This document shows positions 49,018 to 57,331 of a stretch of 64,000 bases of DNA, one piece after another. The notes beneath the pieces were generated by a model. The model made no database searches, was not told the DNA's origin, and worked only from the letters and a program-made list of their open reading frames with translations. Position numbers and translations under genes: made by a program. The stretch comes from Mesorhizobium sp. AR07 (GTDB taxonomy: Bacteria; Pseudomonadota; Alphaproteobacteria; Rhizobiales; Rhizobiaceae), in contig NZ_CP080525.1 in assembly GCF_024746815.1 (NCBI RefSeq), positions 2,542,001-2,606,000 on the forward strand, read 5' to 3'. How positions within the stretch are numbered: the first letter of the stretch is position 1; each line of letters starts with the position of its first letter.

Positions 49018-51069
49018 ATGGGTACTCGCGCCGGAGGACGACGCACGGGACCGAAATGCATTGCCATAGTCGGTCCCTTCGCAAGCGGTAAGACGACACT
49101 TCTCGAAGCCATATTGGCCCGCACGGGCTCAATTCCCCGACAAAATCCCGTTTCATCAGGCAACACCGTTTCAGATCATTCGCCCGAGGCGCGCGCCCAC
49201 GCCATGAGCGTCGAGGCGACAATTGCCACCACCGAGTTCATGGGCGAGCAATTGACCTTCGTCGACTGTCCCGGGTCCATCGAATTCTCTTTCGAGGCCG
49301 AGCCGGTGCTGGCCGCCTGCGACCTCGCCGTGGTCGTTGCCGAGGCCGACGAAAAGAAGATCCCTGCCCTGCAATTGATCATGCGCAAGCTCGACGATCT
49401 CGGCGTGCCGCGCATCCTGTTCCTCAACAAGGTCGACAAGGCAATCGCCGGTGTGCGCGACACGCTGAAGATGCTGCAGCCGGCAAGCTCGGTGCCGCTG
49501 CTGCTGCGCCAGATTCCGCTGCGCAAGGACGGCGTCGTCATCGGCTCGATCGATCTGGCGCTGGAGCGCGCCTACATCTATCGCGAATATGCCGAGAGCG
49601 AGGTGGCTGAGATACCGGGCGACGACAAGGCGCGCGAGCTGGAGGCGCGCTTCTCCATGCTGGAGACGCTGGCCGACCATGACGACCGGCTCATGGAACA
49701 GCTGCTCGAGGAGATCGAGCCGCCCAAGGACGCCGTCTTCGACGACCTCGCCGCCGATCTGCGCGATGGCGCGGTGACGCCGGTGCTGATCGGCACCGCC
49801 GAGAAAGGCAATGGCGTGCTGCGCCTCTTGAAAGCGATCCGCCACGACGCACCCGACATCGGAGCAACTCGCCAACGGCTCGGCGCGCCCGACGGCGCGG
49901 CCACCGTGGTCCAGGTGATGAAGACCATTCACACCCCACATGGCGGCAAGCTGTCGGTGTCGCGCATCCTGTCCGGCCAGGTCGTCGACGGCTCCGAACT
50001 CTGGCTGCCCGGCAGCGACACGGCAAAGGTTTCCGGCATCTACAGGATGCTCGGCAAGGACCAGTCCAAGCTCACCATAGCCAAGGCCGGCGACACGGTG
50101 GCGCTGGGCAAGCTGGATGAGGTCAAGACCGGCCAGACGCTGAGTTCGGCCAAAGGCGGCGCCAAACAGCTGTTCGAATCCGAGCCGCCGCAGCCGGTCT
50201 TCGCTTTCGCCCTGCGCCCCAAGGAGCGCAAGGACGAAGTGAAAATGTCGGCCGCCATTCAGCGGCTGGCTGAGGAAGACCCCTCGCTCAGCCTGCGCCA
50301 CAACCAGGACTCGGCCGAGACCGTGCTGTCGGGCCATGGCGAGATGCATCTGCGCGTCGTGCGTGAGCGGCTGGAAGGCAAGAACCAGATTCCGGTCGAA
50401 GGCCATGCGCCGGCGGTGCCCTATCGCGAGACGATCCGCAAATCGGCGCAGCAGCGCGGCCGCCACAAGAAACAGTCCGGCGGCCATGGCCAGTTCGGCG
50501 ACGTGGTGATCGAGATCAAGCCGCTGCCGCGCGGCGCCGGCTTCCAGTTCACCGACACCATCACCGGCGGCGTCGTGCCGAAGACCTACATCCAGTCGGT
50601 CGAGACCGGCGTGCGCGACTATCTGAAGTCCGGCCCGCTCGGCTTTCCCGTCGTCGATGTCGCCGTCAACCTCTCGGACGGCTCCTACCATGCGGTCGAT
50701 TCCTCCGACATGGCCTTCCAGATGGCGGCCAGACTGGCGATGAAGGAAGGCATGGCCGCCTGCTCGCCGGTGCTTCTGGAGCCGGTGATGAAAGTCGAGA
50801 TCGTCACGCCGTCCGACGCGACATCGAAGATCATCGCGCTGATCCCGCAGCGGCGCGGCCAGATCCTCGGCTACGACGCGCGGCCCGACTGGCCGGGATG
50901 GGATGTCGTCGAGGCAACCATGCCGCAAGCCGAGATCGGCGACTTGATCATCGAGTTGCGCTCGGCAACAGCGGGCGTCGCCAGCTACCGTGCCGCCTTC
51001 GACCACATGGCCGAACTCACCGGTCGACTCGCCGACGAGGCGATGAACGCCAACGGCAAGGCTGCTTGA
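49018..51069 (+). CDS. Elongation factor G-like GTPase (EF-G paralogue)
   Basis: 683 residues from ATG 49018 behind GGAGG. The GTPase domain has GPFASGKTTLL (P-loop), VDCPGSIEF (G3, with CPG for the usual APG/TPG) and LNKVDKA (G4). Domains II-V follow, with GHGEMHLRVVRERLEGK in domain III and IPQRRGQILGYD in domain V. The N-terminal part is shorter and diverged from translational FusA; such paralogues are annotated elongation factor G-like or fusA2. Whether it works on the ribosome is unclear. Confidence 0.92.
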   Translation: MGTRAGGRRTGPKCIAIVGPFASGKTTLLEAILARTGSIPRQNPVSSGNTVSDHSPEARAHAMSVEATIATTEFMGEQLTFVDCPGSIEFSFEAEPVLAACDLAVVVAEADEKKIPALQLIMRKLDDLGVPRILFLNKVDKAIAGVRDTLKMLQPASSVPLLLRQIPLRKDGVVIGSIDLALERAYIYREYAESEVAEIPGDDKARELEARFSMLETLADHDDRLMEQLLEEIEPPKDAVFDDLAADLRDGAVTPVLIGTAEKGNGVLRLLKAIRHDAPDIGATRQRLGAPDGAATVVQVMKTIHTPHGGKLSVSRILSGQVVDGSELWLPGSDTAKVSGIYRMLGKDQSKLTIAKAGDTVALGKLDEVKTGQTLSSAKGGAKQLFESEPPQPVFAFALRPKERKDEVKMSAAIQRLAEEDPSLSLRHNQDSAETVLSGHGEMHLRVVRERLEGKNQIPVEGHAPAVPYRETIRKSAQQRGRHKKQSGGHGQFGDVVIEIKPLPRGAGFQFTDTITGGVVPKTYIQSVETGVRDYLKSGPLGFPVVDVAVNLSDGSYHAVDSSDMAFQMAARLAMKEGMAACSPVLLEPVMKVEIVTPSDATSKIIALIPQRRGQILGYDARPDWPGWDVVEATMPQAEIGDLIIELRSATAGVASYRAAFDHMAELTGRLADEAMNANGKAA

Positions 51070-51118
51070 TTTCAGGCACCACGCCCCTGCGAACCTTGGT
51101 TTGAGGGGGCGAAATGGA

Positions 51119-51153
51119 AACGACGCCCGGCGGGGACCGGGCGTCGTTTTATT
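51119..51153 (+). terminator. Terminator of the EF-G-like gene
   Basis: AACGACGCCCGG / CCGGGCGTCGTT, a perfect 12-bp stem with a CGGGGA loop, followed by TTATT. Intrinsic terminator, 50 bp behind the stop. Confidence 0.9.
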
Positions 51154-51413
51154 GCGGACCGTTTCCTTGGGAGGTAAAACGGCAGGTCCGCCGCATTTTA
51201 TGCCGCCGGGTTTCGGCGGGAGAAGGTTCGGACGCGGTAGCCGCCTGAGCCCGGGCCGTCCGAGTGATGCCCCCATCTCCCGCACGACCACACCGCGTCC
51301 TATGATCTGCATAGCAGGTGTTGAGCGTCCGCGACATGTTACCCGAGGTTACATGTCACTGTTACGCGGCAATTCTGATGAACTTTTCAGCCGCCCCGGC
51401 AGGGCTCAGGCAA
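51154..51413. other. Intergenic region with a further hairpin
   Basis: No gene. GCGGA-CCGTTT (51154-51164) pairs with AAACGG ... TCCGC (51177-51191). On the minus strand the loop would expose a CCTCCC stretch similar to the one in the neighbouring small RNA, but no terminator with a T-run follows. A second dyad CCGCCGGGTTTCGGCGG lies at about 51203-51219. Nothing else recognised. Confidence 0.35.
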
Positions 51414-51529
51414 CAAAAAAGCCGGATCAACGAAGATCCGGCTGAGTTTGATTGGAAGTGCCTGTTAAGGCTAACCTCCAGAGGGGAACACTCGAGGGCG
51501 CTAATGGGAGGAGAACGCGCCCAGGAGAT
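51414..51529 (-). ncRNA. AbcR-like trans-acting small RNA (alpha-r15 type)
   Basis: On the minus strand: a promoter (51536-51564), about 116 bases of transcript, then an intrinsic terminator AGCCGGATC / GATCCGGCT with a T6 tail (51415-51443). The first hairpin GGGCGC/GCGCCC (51517-51522, 51496-51501) exposes CTCCTCCC in a 15-base loop, an anti-Shine-Dalgarno sequence as in AbcR RNAs that repress ABC-transporter mRNAs through Hfq. The nearby genes vtlR-trxB-lrp are the same set as at the abcR1/abcR2 locus of Sinorhizobium. Identity is inferred from structure and context, not alignment. Confidence 0.7.
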
Positions 51530-51535
51530 GATCTA

Positions 51536-51564
51536 TATATCTGCTCATCATGCCCAAGAAACAA
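51536..51564 (-). promoter_or_regulatory. Promoter of the AbcR-like RNA
   Basis: On the minus strand TTGTTT (complement of 51559-51564), a 17-bp spacer, GATATA (complement of 51536-51541). It predicts a start near 51529. VtlR-type LysR regulators are known to activate abcR2 in Brucella, so a LysR site would be expected just upstream (about 51565-51600). Confidence 0.55.
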
Positions 51565-51792
51565 GCATCTATTTTGCAACACACGCATGCAAAAAGACGC
51601 AGGCTGTGGTCTAACCCATATCCAAGACGAATAGGACCAGCAAAAACACCGAAACCGAGCGCCGGGCAATGCGATTCTCAGTACAGGATCGCCAATCGCG
51701 ATCGGTTTTTGGCTCGAAACGCCAAAACTGCGCAGTGACGCGGAAGCGGGCAGCAGGCGTTCATTTCTCAGGCAGTTAGGGGAAAGCATCCA

Positions 51793-52290
51793 ATGCGGAC
51801 GTCTTCAGCGATCGCCGGCAGCGCCGCCTTCTTCATCGCGGCACCCGGCGTGGTTGCCGGGCTGTTGCCCTGGCTGTTGACCGATCGCTGGGCCTTGCCG
51901 TGGTCGAGCCTGCCGGGCTTTGTCCCTGTTGGCGGGCTCCTGATCATCGTAGCGATTGCCGCGCTGCTGCATGCCTTCGGTCGCTTTGCGCTCGAGGGCC
52001 TGGGCACGCCCGCTCCGGTCGCGCCGACCGAGAGGCTGGTGATCGGCGGCATCTACCGCTATGTCCGCAACCCGATGTATGTCGCCGTACTGTCGATCAT
52101 CCTCGGCCAGGCGCTGCTGTTCTTGAGCTGGACGCTTGCCGCTTACGCCGTCATCGGCGCGATCGCCATGGGTTCCTTCGTCAGGTTTTATGAGGAGCCG
52201 ACATTGGCCCGCCGCTACGGCGACGAATACGAAACCTACCGCCGCAACGTGCCCGGCTGGCTGCCGCGGCTGACGCCCTGGCGGGGGTGA
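51793..52290 (+). CDS. Isoprenylcysteine carboxyl methyltransferase-family membrane protein
   Basis: 165 residues with three or four hydrophobic helices. The C-terminal ICMT/PEMT motif is clear: VIGGIYRYVRNPMYVAVLSI, then EEPTLARRYGDEYETYRRNV, which in this family binds SAM and substrate. Probably an inner-membrane methyltransferase; the substrate is unknown. It lies between the small RNA and vtlR but on the opposite strand. Confidence 0.9.
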   Translation: MRTSSAIAGSAAFFIAAPGVVAGLLPWLLTDRWALPWSSLPGFVPVGGLLIIVAIAALLHAFGRFALEGLGTPAPVAPTERLVIGGIYRYVRNPMYVAVLSIILGQALLFLSWTLAAYAVIGAIAMGSFVRFYEEPTLARRYGDEYETYRRNVPGWLPRLTPWRG

Positions 52291-52369
52291 TCCGAAGAAA
52301 CGAAGCACCGCCGTTCCAGGGCATGTTGAGATTCAGGTCAGGCCGGATCACCTGAATATCGATATGCCC

Positions 52370-53266
52370 TCAGAAGGACCAGCTTCGGGCCTTGGCGATG
52401 ATGAAGTCGCGGAACACATGCAGCTTGGCCTGGTTCTTCATCGCGTCGGGATAGGCGAAATAGGTGTCGAAGGACGGCACCTCGGTCTCCGGCAGCAATT
52501 GCACGAGGTCGGAGTCCTTGCTGATCACATAGTCGGGCAGCATGGCGATGCCGGCACCGCCCTGCACGGCGCGCTTGATCGACAATATGTCGTTGATCTG
52601 CAGCGTCGGCACCCTTTGTCCGCCGTCGAAATCGCCGACCGTTTCCAGCCAGTTCAGCTCCGACAGATGCGACGGCACCGGCACGCCGAAGGTAACGATG
52701 CGATGGCTCTTCAACTCGGCCACCGAACCCGGTTTGCCGTGCTTGGCGACATAGGCGGGCGAGGCGTAGAGATGGAAGTGCACGGTGAACAGGCGGCGCT
52801 GGATCAGATCCGGCTGCTGCGGCTGGCGCAGCCGGATGGCGCAATCGGCCTGGCGCATGGTCAGGTCGAGTTCCTCGTTGGCAAGGATCAGCTGTAGGCT
52901 GATTTCGGGATAGAGCTCGATGAACTCCTGCACACGCTCGGTCAGCCAGCCGGCGCCAAGACCCACCGTCGTCGTCACTCGGAGCACGCCGGAGGGGCGA
53001 TCCTTGGTCTCGGTCAGCCGCGACTTGATGGTTTCGAGCTTCATCAGCACGTCATGCGCCGTGCGGAACAGCATTTCGCCCTGTTCGGTCAGCACCAAGC
53101 CGCGAGCGTGGCGGTTGAACAGCGGCACGCCGACATCATGCTCGAGCGCGCTGACCTGCCGCGAGATCGCCGATTGCGACAGATGCAATGTCTCGGCCGC
53201 ATGGGTAAACGACCCCGCCTCCGCCGCAGCGTGAAACACGCGTAGCTTGTCCCAGTCCAACGCCAT
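52370..53266 (-). CDS. vtlR: LysR-type regulator VtlR/LsrB
   Basis: 298 residues from ATG 53266 behind GAGGGG. Helix-turn-helix MALDWDKLRVFHAAAEAGSF, then LSQSAISRQVSALEHDVGVP. Close in type to VtlR (Brucella, Agrobacterium) and LsrB (Sinorhizobium), which control small RNAs, LPS and redox functions; the single Cys (MRQADCAIRL) may matter because LsrB is reported to be redox-sensitive. Placement directly behind trxB and near an AbcR-like RNA and lrp matches that locus. The name rests on synteny and general resemblance. Confidence 0.85.
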   Translation of the reverse strand: MALDWDKLRVFHAAAEAGSFTHAAETLHLSQSAISRQVSALEHDVGVPLFNRHARGLVLTEQGEMLFRTAHDVLMKLETIKSRLTETKDRPSGVLRVTTTVGLGAGWLTERVQEFIELYPEISLQLILANEELDLTMRQADCAIRLRQPQQPDLIQRRLFTVHFHLYASPAYVAKHGKPGSVAELKSHRIVTFGVPVPSHLSELNWLETVGDFDGGQRVPTLQINDILSIKRAVQGGAGIAMLPDYVISKDSDLVQLLPETEVPSFDTYFAYPDAMKNQAKLHVFRDFIIAKARSWSF

Positions 53267-53346
53267 GATTCCCCTCGTTCTGTTTTTGGCGTCTGAATGA
53301 AAAATCAGGCTTTTACACGGCCTTTCTAAGCCGTTTTCTGAACTCT

Positions 53347-54321
53347 CTACTCCGCCGCTTCGCGGTGCACCTCGATACCGGCCAGATACTTCTCCGCCTC
53401 GAGTGCCGCCATGCAGCCGAGCCCCGCCGCCGTCACCGCCTGGCGGTAGATGTCGTCGGTCACGTCGCCTGCCGCGAACACGCCGGGCACGTCGGTGCGG
53501 GTCGAATCCGGCGCCGTCCACAGATAGCCGTTCGGCTTCTGCTTCAGCTTGCCGGCGAAAAGCTCGACCGCCGGCGCGTGGCCGATCGCCACGAACACGC
53601 CGTCGACCTTGAGGTGCGTTTCCTGACCCGTGACCGCGTTGCGCAGCTTCAGCCCTTCGACCGACGGCGGCAGTGGCGTCTTGCCGGGACGGCCGGTGAT
53701 CTCGTCGACGATCGTGTCCCAGATGACGCGGACATTTTCCTTCTTCAGGAGCCGTTCGCGCAGGATGCGTTCGGCGCGGAAATCGCTGCGCCTGTGGATG
53801 ACCGTCACGCTCTTGGCCAGGTTCGACAGATAGAGCGCCTCTTCAACCGCGGAATTGCCGCCGCCGATCACCGCGACATCCTTGCCGCGATAGAAGAAGC
53901 CGTCGCAGGTGGCGCAGGCCGACACGCCGAAGCCCATGAAGGTCTGTTCGGTCGGAATGCCCAGCCATTTGGCTTGAGCGCCGGTGGCGATGATCAGCGC
54001 GTCGGCGGTATAGGTGGTGCCGGAATCGCCCTTGGCGCGGAACGGCCGCACATTGAGATCGACCTCGGTGATGATGTCGTTGATGATGTCGGTGCCGACA
54101 TGCTCTGCCTGCTTCAGCATCTGCTCCATCAGCCACGGACCCTGGATGGGGTCGGCGAAGCCGGGATAATTCTCGACATCGGTGGTGATCATCAGCTGGC
54201 CGCCCTGCTGCAGGCCGGCGACAAGCATCGGCTTCAGCATGGCGCGGGCCGCGTAGACCGCCGCCGTGTAGCCGGCCGGGCCGGAACCGATGATGAGAAC
54301 GGGCGCGTGCTTGGTGGTCAT
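53347..54321 (-). CDS. trxB: Thioredoxin reductase
   Basis: 324 residues. An FAD/NADPH flavoenzyme that reduces thioredoxin. FAD-binding IIGSGPAGYTAAVYAARAML, redox-active CATC in SACATCDGFFYRG, NADPH-binding VIGGGNSAVEEALYLSNLA followed by HRRSDFRAERI, and the C-terminal FAAGDVTDDIYRQAVTAAGL. Same strand and 80 bp upstream of vtlR, likely cotranscribed; divergent from lrp. Confidence 0.97.
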   Translation of the reverse strand: MTTKHAPVLIIGSGPAGYTAAVYAARAMLKPMLVAGLQQGGQLMITTDVENYPGFADPIQGPWLMEQMLKQAEHVGTDIINDIITEVDLNVRPFRAKGDSGTTYTADALIIATGAQAKWLGIPTEQTFMGFGVSACATCDGFFYRGKDVAVIGGGNSAVEEALYLSNLAKSVTVIHRRSDFRAERILRERLLKKENVRVIWDTIVDEITGRPGKTPLPPSVEGLKLRNAVTGQETHLKVDGVFVAIGHAPAVELFAGKLKQKPNGYLWTAPDSTRTDVPGVFAAGDVTDDIYRQAVTAAGLGCMAALEAEKYLAGIEVHREAAE

Positions 54322-54569
54322 CTAGAAGCCTCTGCGGAGGATTGCCGGCGATTGCGGCATGGAAACTCGTCGCTGTCGCGCGTAATGTAAGTGTTGCCCA
54401 CGACGCCAGCAAGGCAAGTTGGCGTTCGTCCCCGGAAAGCTTTGTCGCACCCTGTCGCTGTGTTGATCCTAGAAATATTCCGAGCGAGGGATGGAATGGA
54501 CAGCGAAGTCGTTTAATTACAAAATCACGCAAGATTCTTACGCGTTGCCCCGACTTCTCGAGAGCCCTC

Positions 54570-55049
54570 ATGCCGCTCAAGGCCGACCTCGACGCCATCG
54601 ACTGGAAGATCCTGCGCGAACTTCAAGCCGATGGGCGCATGACCAATGTCGAACTGTCGAACCGCGTCGGCATTTCGGCGCCGCCATGCCTGCGTCGCGT
54701 CAAACGGCTGGAGGAAGCCGGCATCATCCGCGGCTACCGCGCCCTGCTCAATGCGCCGGCGCTCGGCCTCGATGTCGTCGCCTTCTGCCTGATCGGCCTG
54801 CATCACCAGGCCGACGCCGAGCTGCGCACCTTTGCCGAGCGCACCCGAGGCTGGCCGATCGTGCGCGACGCCTGGATGGTGTCGGGGGAATCCGATTTCC
54901 TGCTGCATTGCGTGGCGAGCGACCTCGGCGCCTTCCAGACCTTCGTTATCGAGGAGCTGACTTCGACTCTGAATGTCGACACGGTGCGCACCGCGCTCAC
55001 CATCCGCCGGGTCAAGGACGAAGGCCTGGTCTCGTTTGCACAGCCTTGA
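54570..55049 (+). CDS. Lrp/AsnC-family regulator
   Basis: 159 residues from ATG 54570. LDAIDWKILRELQADGRMTN and VGISAPPCLRRVKRLEEAGI form the helix-turn-helix; the C-terminal RAM/ligand domain has ESDFLLHCVASDLGAFQTFV. Conserved next to trxB and vtlR. Amino-acid effector unknown. Confidence 0.92.
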   Translation: MPLKADLDAIDWKILRELQADGRMTNVELSNRVGISAPPCLRRVKRLEEAGIIRGYRALLNAPALGLDVVAFCLIGLHHQADAELRTFAERTRGWPIVRDAWMVSGESDFLLHCVASDLGAFQTFVIEELTSTLNVDTVRTALTIRRVKDEGLVSFAQP

Positions 55050-55296
55050 AACGGTCGACCGGCAGCACCACGTCGTGCCTGGCCGATGCGAATTCCCGTT
55101 TCGTCATACCAGGGCCGCTTTCGCATTCGACAGGCTCTGGTGTAGAAAGCCGGGGCGTTCTGCCGGACCCGGCCGCCTAGTTGGTTTCCTAAGGCGATTT
55201 CAGGGAAAGTGTGTACGGTTTTTCGTCCGGAGTCGCGTAAGAACAGATGGCGCAAGCTGCGCAAATTCCCAGAACAGCGTGCCGTAGAGTGGGATC
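55050..55296. other. Intergenic region without a recognised gene
   Basis: About 250 bp between the Lrp-type gene and the glycosyltransferase. No gene, clear promoter or strong hairpin was seen. Confidence 0.4.
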
Positions 55297-56193
55297 ATGA
55301 CTCGATTTTCTAGCCCGGTTTCGGCGCTTGTCATCTGCATGAACGAAGCCGACATGATCGGACCGTGCCTGGAAAGCGTCGACTTCTGCGCCGAGATCAT
55401 CATCGTTGATTCAGGTTCGACGGATAACACCCTGGACGTCATTCAGGAGTTCATCGCCAAGGGCTATCCGATAAGGCTGTTTCACAACGACTGGCCGGGT
55501 TTTCCACGCCAGCGACAATTCACGCTCGATCAAGCCACGCAGCCATGGTGCCTTTCGATTGAAGCCGATGAGGCCGTCGACGACCTGCTCAGGCAGTCGA
55601 TCGTGGCCGTGACGCAGCCTCAAAATGACGCCATCGACGGATGGTACGTAAGACGCCGCGACAAGCTGAAAGGCTATGGCTATGCGCACCGCTGGGTGCT
55701 GCACAACAGGCTGCTGCGTCTTTTCCGCCGTGACAAGGCCACCATGGACCTTGACTTGCGGGTCCATGAATCGTTCGAGGTGCCGGGCCAAACCAACACG
55801 ATTGAAAGCGGCGTGTTGCTGCATCGCCGCGAAATCACTGTCGCGGAGGATCTGGCAAGAGCCAACACGTACTCCAGCCTCAAAGTTGCCACGCTGGTCG
55901 AGAGAGGCAAGAAGCCCGGCCTGACAAAACTGGTGCTGTCGCCGTTCGGCAACTTCCTGAAATTCTACCTGGCCAAGCGCTATTTCCTGTGCGGCCGACA
56001 TGGGTTCGTCTATTCAATGATGGTGATGGTGTATTCGTTCGCCACAGAGGCCAAGCTTTACGAAGCGTCGCGAGACAATGATCGGGCGAGCCATCACGGC
56101 CGGCCTGACACGGCGCCTAGTGCCGCTATTGCGGCGAGCAGGCCGCCGAAATCCTCGCGGTCGCGCCAGGGCCAGACTGTGAAACCCGATTGA
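55297..56193 (+). CDS. Family 2 glycosyltransferase, WaaE/KdtX-like
   Basis: 298 residues. GT-A fold: SALVICMNEADMIGPCLESV, IIIVDSGSTDNTLDVIQEFI with the DxGSxD motif and SIEADEAVDDLLRQS as the metal-site acidic cluster. The C-terminal part (FLKFYLAKRYFLCGRHGFVY) matches the LPS core glucosyltransferases WaaE/KdtX. The last 30 residues run over the 3' end of gmhB on the other strand (100 bp overlap) and are low in complexity, so the ancestral stop may have been earlier. Context supports a role in LPS core assembly. Confidence 0.85.
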   Translation: MTRFSSPVSALVICMNEADMIGPCLESVDFCAEIIIVDSGSTDNTLDVIQEFIAKGYPIRLFHNDWPGFPRQRQFTLDQATQPWCLSIEADEAVDDLLRQSIVAVTQPQNDAIDGWYVRRRDKLKGYGYAHRWVLHNRLLRLFRRDKATMDLDLRVHESFEVPGQTNTIESGVLLHRREITVAEDLARANTYSSLKVATLVERGKKPGLTKLVLSPFGNFLKFYLAKRYFLCGRHGFVYSMMVMVYSFATEAKLYEASRDNDRASHHGRPDTAPSAAIAASRPPKSSRSRQGQTVKPD

Positions 56194-56759
56194 ACAGCCG
56201 ATTCGCCATCGACCAGCCAGCCCCGTGAGAGGCCGGCGCGCCGTCCCGCCTCCATGTCCGCCGGCTTGTCGCCGACGATCAGCGAGCGCGGCAGATCGAG
56301 CCCGAGACGTTTGCCCGCCTCCAGCAGCATACCCGGATTGGGCTTGCGCATCGGATGATCGGCGATCGCAAGCGGCCCCTCGCCTGCCTCGTGATAGGCA
56401 CAGGCCAAGACCATGTCGACGGACGCGTTGTCGGCGCGCAACAAGTCGAGCACGCGGCCGTTGACCGCGGCGAACTCGCTCCAGCCAAAATAGCCGCGCG
56501 CGATGCCAGACTGGTTGGTGACGACGATGACGGGAATGCCGGCCCGGTTGGCGGCACCGATCGCCGCGGCGATATCGTCGCACAGCACCATCTTGGCCGG
56601 ATCATCGGGATAGCCGGTATCGACGTTGACGGTACCGTCGCGGTCGAGGAACAGCGCCGGCGCGCCGGCGGGAAACACCCTCGAACCGACCCGCTCGACC
56701 CACAGGCCGGGCTCCGCCAGCGGATAGGGGCCGGACGTCGTGGCATCCGTGTCAGCCAT
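56094..56759 (-). CDS. gmhB: D-glycero-beta-D-manno-heptose 1,7-bisphosphate 7-phosphatase (GmhB-like)
   Basis: 221 residues from ATG 56759, which overlaps the gmhA stop by 8 bp. HAD-IIIA phosphatase: LFLDRDGTVNVDTGYPDDPA with the nucleophile Asp, VVTNQSGIARGYFGW, RKPNPGMLLEAGKRLG and VGDKPADMEAGRRAG. The zinc-binding loop is incomplete: CAYH is followed by DHPMRKP with no Cys pair, unlike the E. coli enzyme. It would remove the 7-phosphate in ADP-heptose synthesis. Confidence 0.88.
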   Translation of the reverse strand: MADTDATTSGPYPLAEPGLWVERVGSRVFPAGAPALFLDRDGTVNVDTGYPDDPAKMVLCDDIAAAIGAANRAGIPVIVVTNQSGIARGYFGWSEFAAVNGRVLDLLRADNASVDMVLACAYHEAGEGPLAIADHPMRKPNPGMLLEAGKRLGLDLPRSLIVGDKPADMEAGRRAGLSRGWLVDGESAVQSGFTVWPWRDREDFGGLLAAIAALGAVSGRP

Positions 56760-57324
56760 TGCTGAGACGCGCTTCGACCACCTCGCACAGGTGGTGGTAG
56801 AGGCACAAATGCCCCTGCTGGATGATCGGCGTCGAGGTCGACGGCACATTGAGCAGGATGTCGGACAGCGGCTTGAGCTTGCCGCCGGTGTCGCCGGTCA
56901 GGCTGATCACCGTCATGCCCATCATCCGCGCCTGTTCGGCGGCGGCGAGGATGCTCGGCGAATTGCCGCTGGTCGAGATCGCCAGCAGCACGCCGCCGGA
57001 CGAGCCATGCGCCTCGACCTGGCGCGAAAACACCGTGTCGAAGCCGTAGTCGTTGCCCCAGGCGGTCAGCACCGCCGCATTGGCCGGCAGTGCGATGACA
57101 TTGTAGGCCTTGCGCTCTTTCAGGAAGCGGCCGACCAGTTCGCCGGCAATGTGGATGGCATCGCTGGCCGAGCCGCCATTGCCGCAGATCAGCAGGGCTT
57201 TCCCCGACGAAAGGGCCGTCACGACGGCGCTCGCCGCCCGCTCCATCTCGCTGGTCAGGTCACGCTCGACCATAGCGGAAATCGCAGCCGCGGAGCGGAC
57301 CAGGTAATCGTTCAGTTCAGACAT
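56752..57324 (-). CDS. gmhA: Sedoheptulose 7-phosphate isomerase
   Basis: 190 residues from ATG 57324. SIS-domain enzyme, first step of heptose synthesis. LICGNGGSASDAIHIAGELV, LLAISTSGNSPSILAAAEQA, VISLTGDTGGKL and IIQQGHLCLYHHLCEVVE (Gln and His of the metal site). It sits 7 bp behind hldE and overlaps gmhB; an operon hldE-gmhA-gmhB is clear. Confidence 0.95.
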   Translation of the reverse strand: MSELNDYLVRSAAAISAMVERDLTSEMERAASAVVTALSSGKALLICGNGGSASDAIHIAGELVGRFLKERKAYNVIALPANAAVLTAWGNDYGFDTVFSRQVEAHGSSGGVLLAISTSGNSPSILAAAEQARMMGMTVISLTGDTGGKLKPLSDILLNVPSTSTPIIQQGHLCLYHHLCEVVEARLSNG

Positions 57325-57331
57325 GAAACCC

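Noticed and set aside
51154..51219. Second abcR copy
   Set aside because: A hairpin exposing CCTCCC on the minus strand exists, but no promoter or T-run terminator could be found, so I left it as an unexplained structure.
49171..51312. Very long antisense frame opposite the EF-G-like gene
   Set aside because: Same reason: low-complexity Arg/Gly/His-rich translation, and the plus-strand GTPase has all its motifs.
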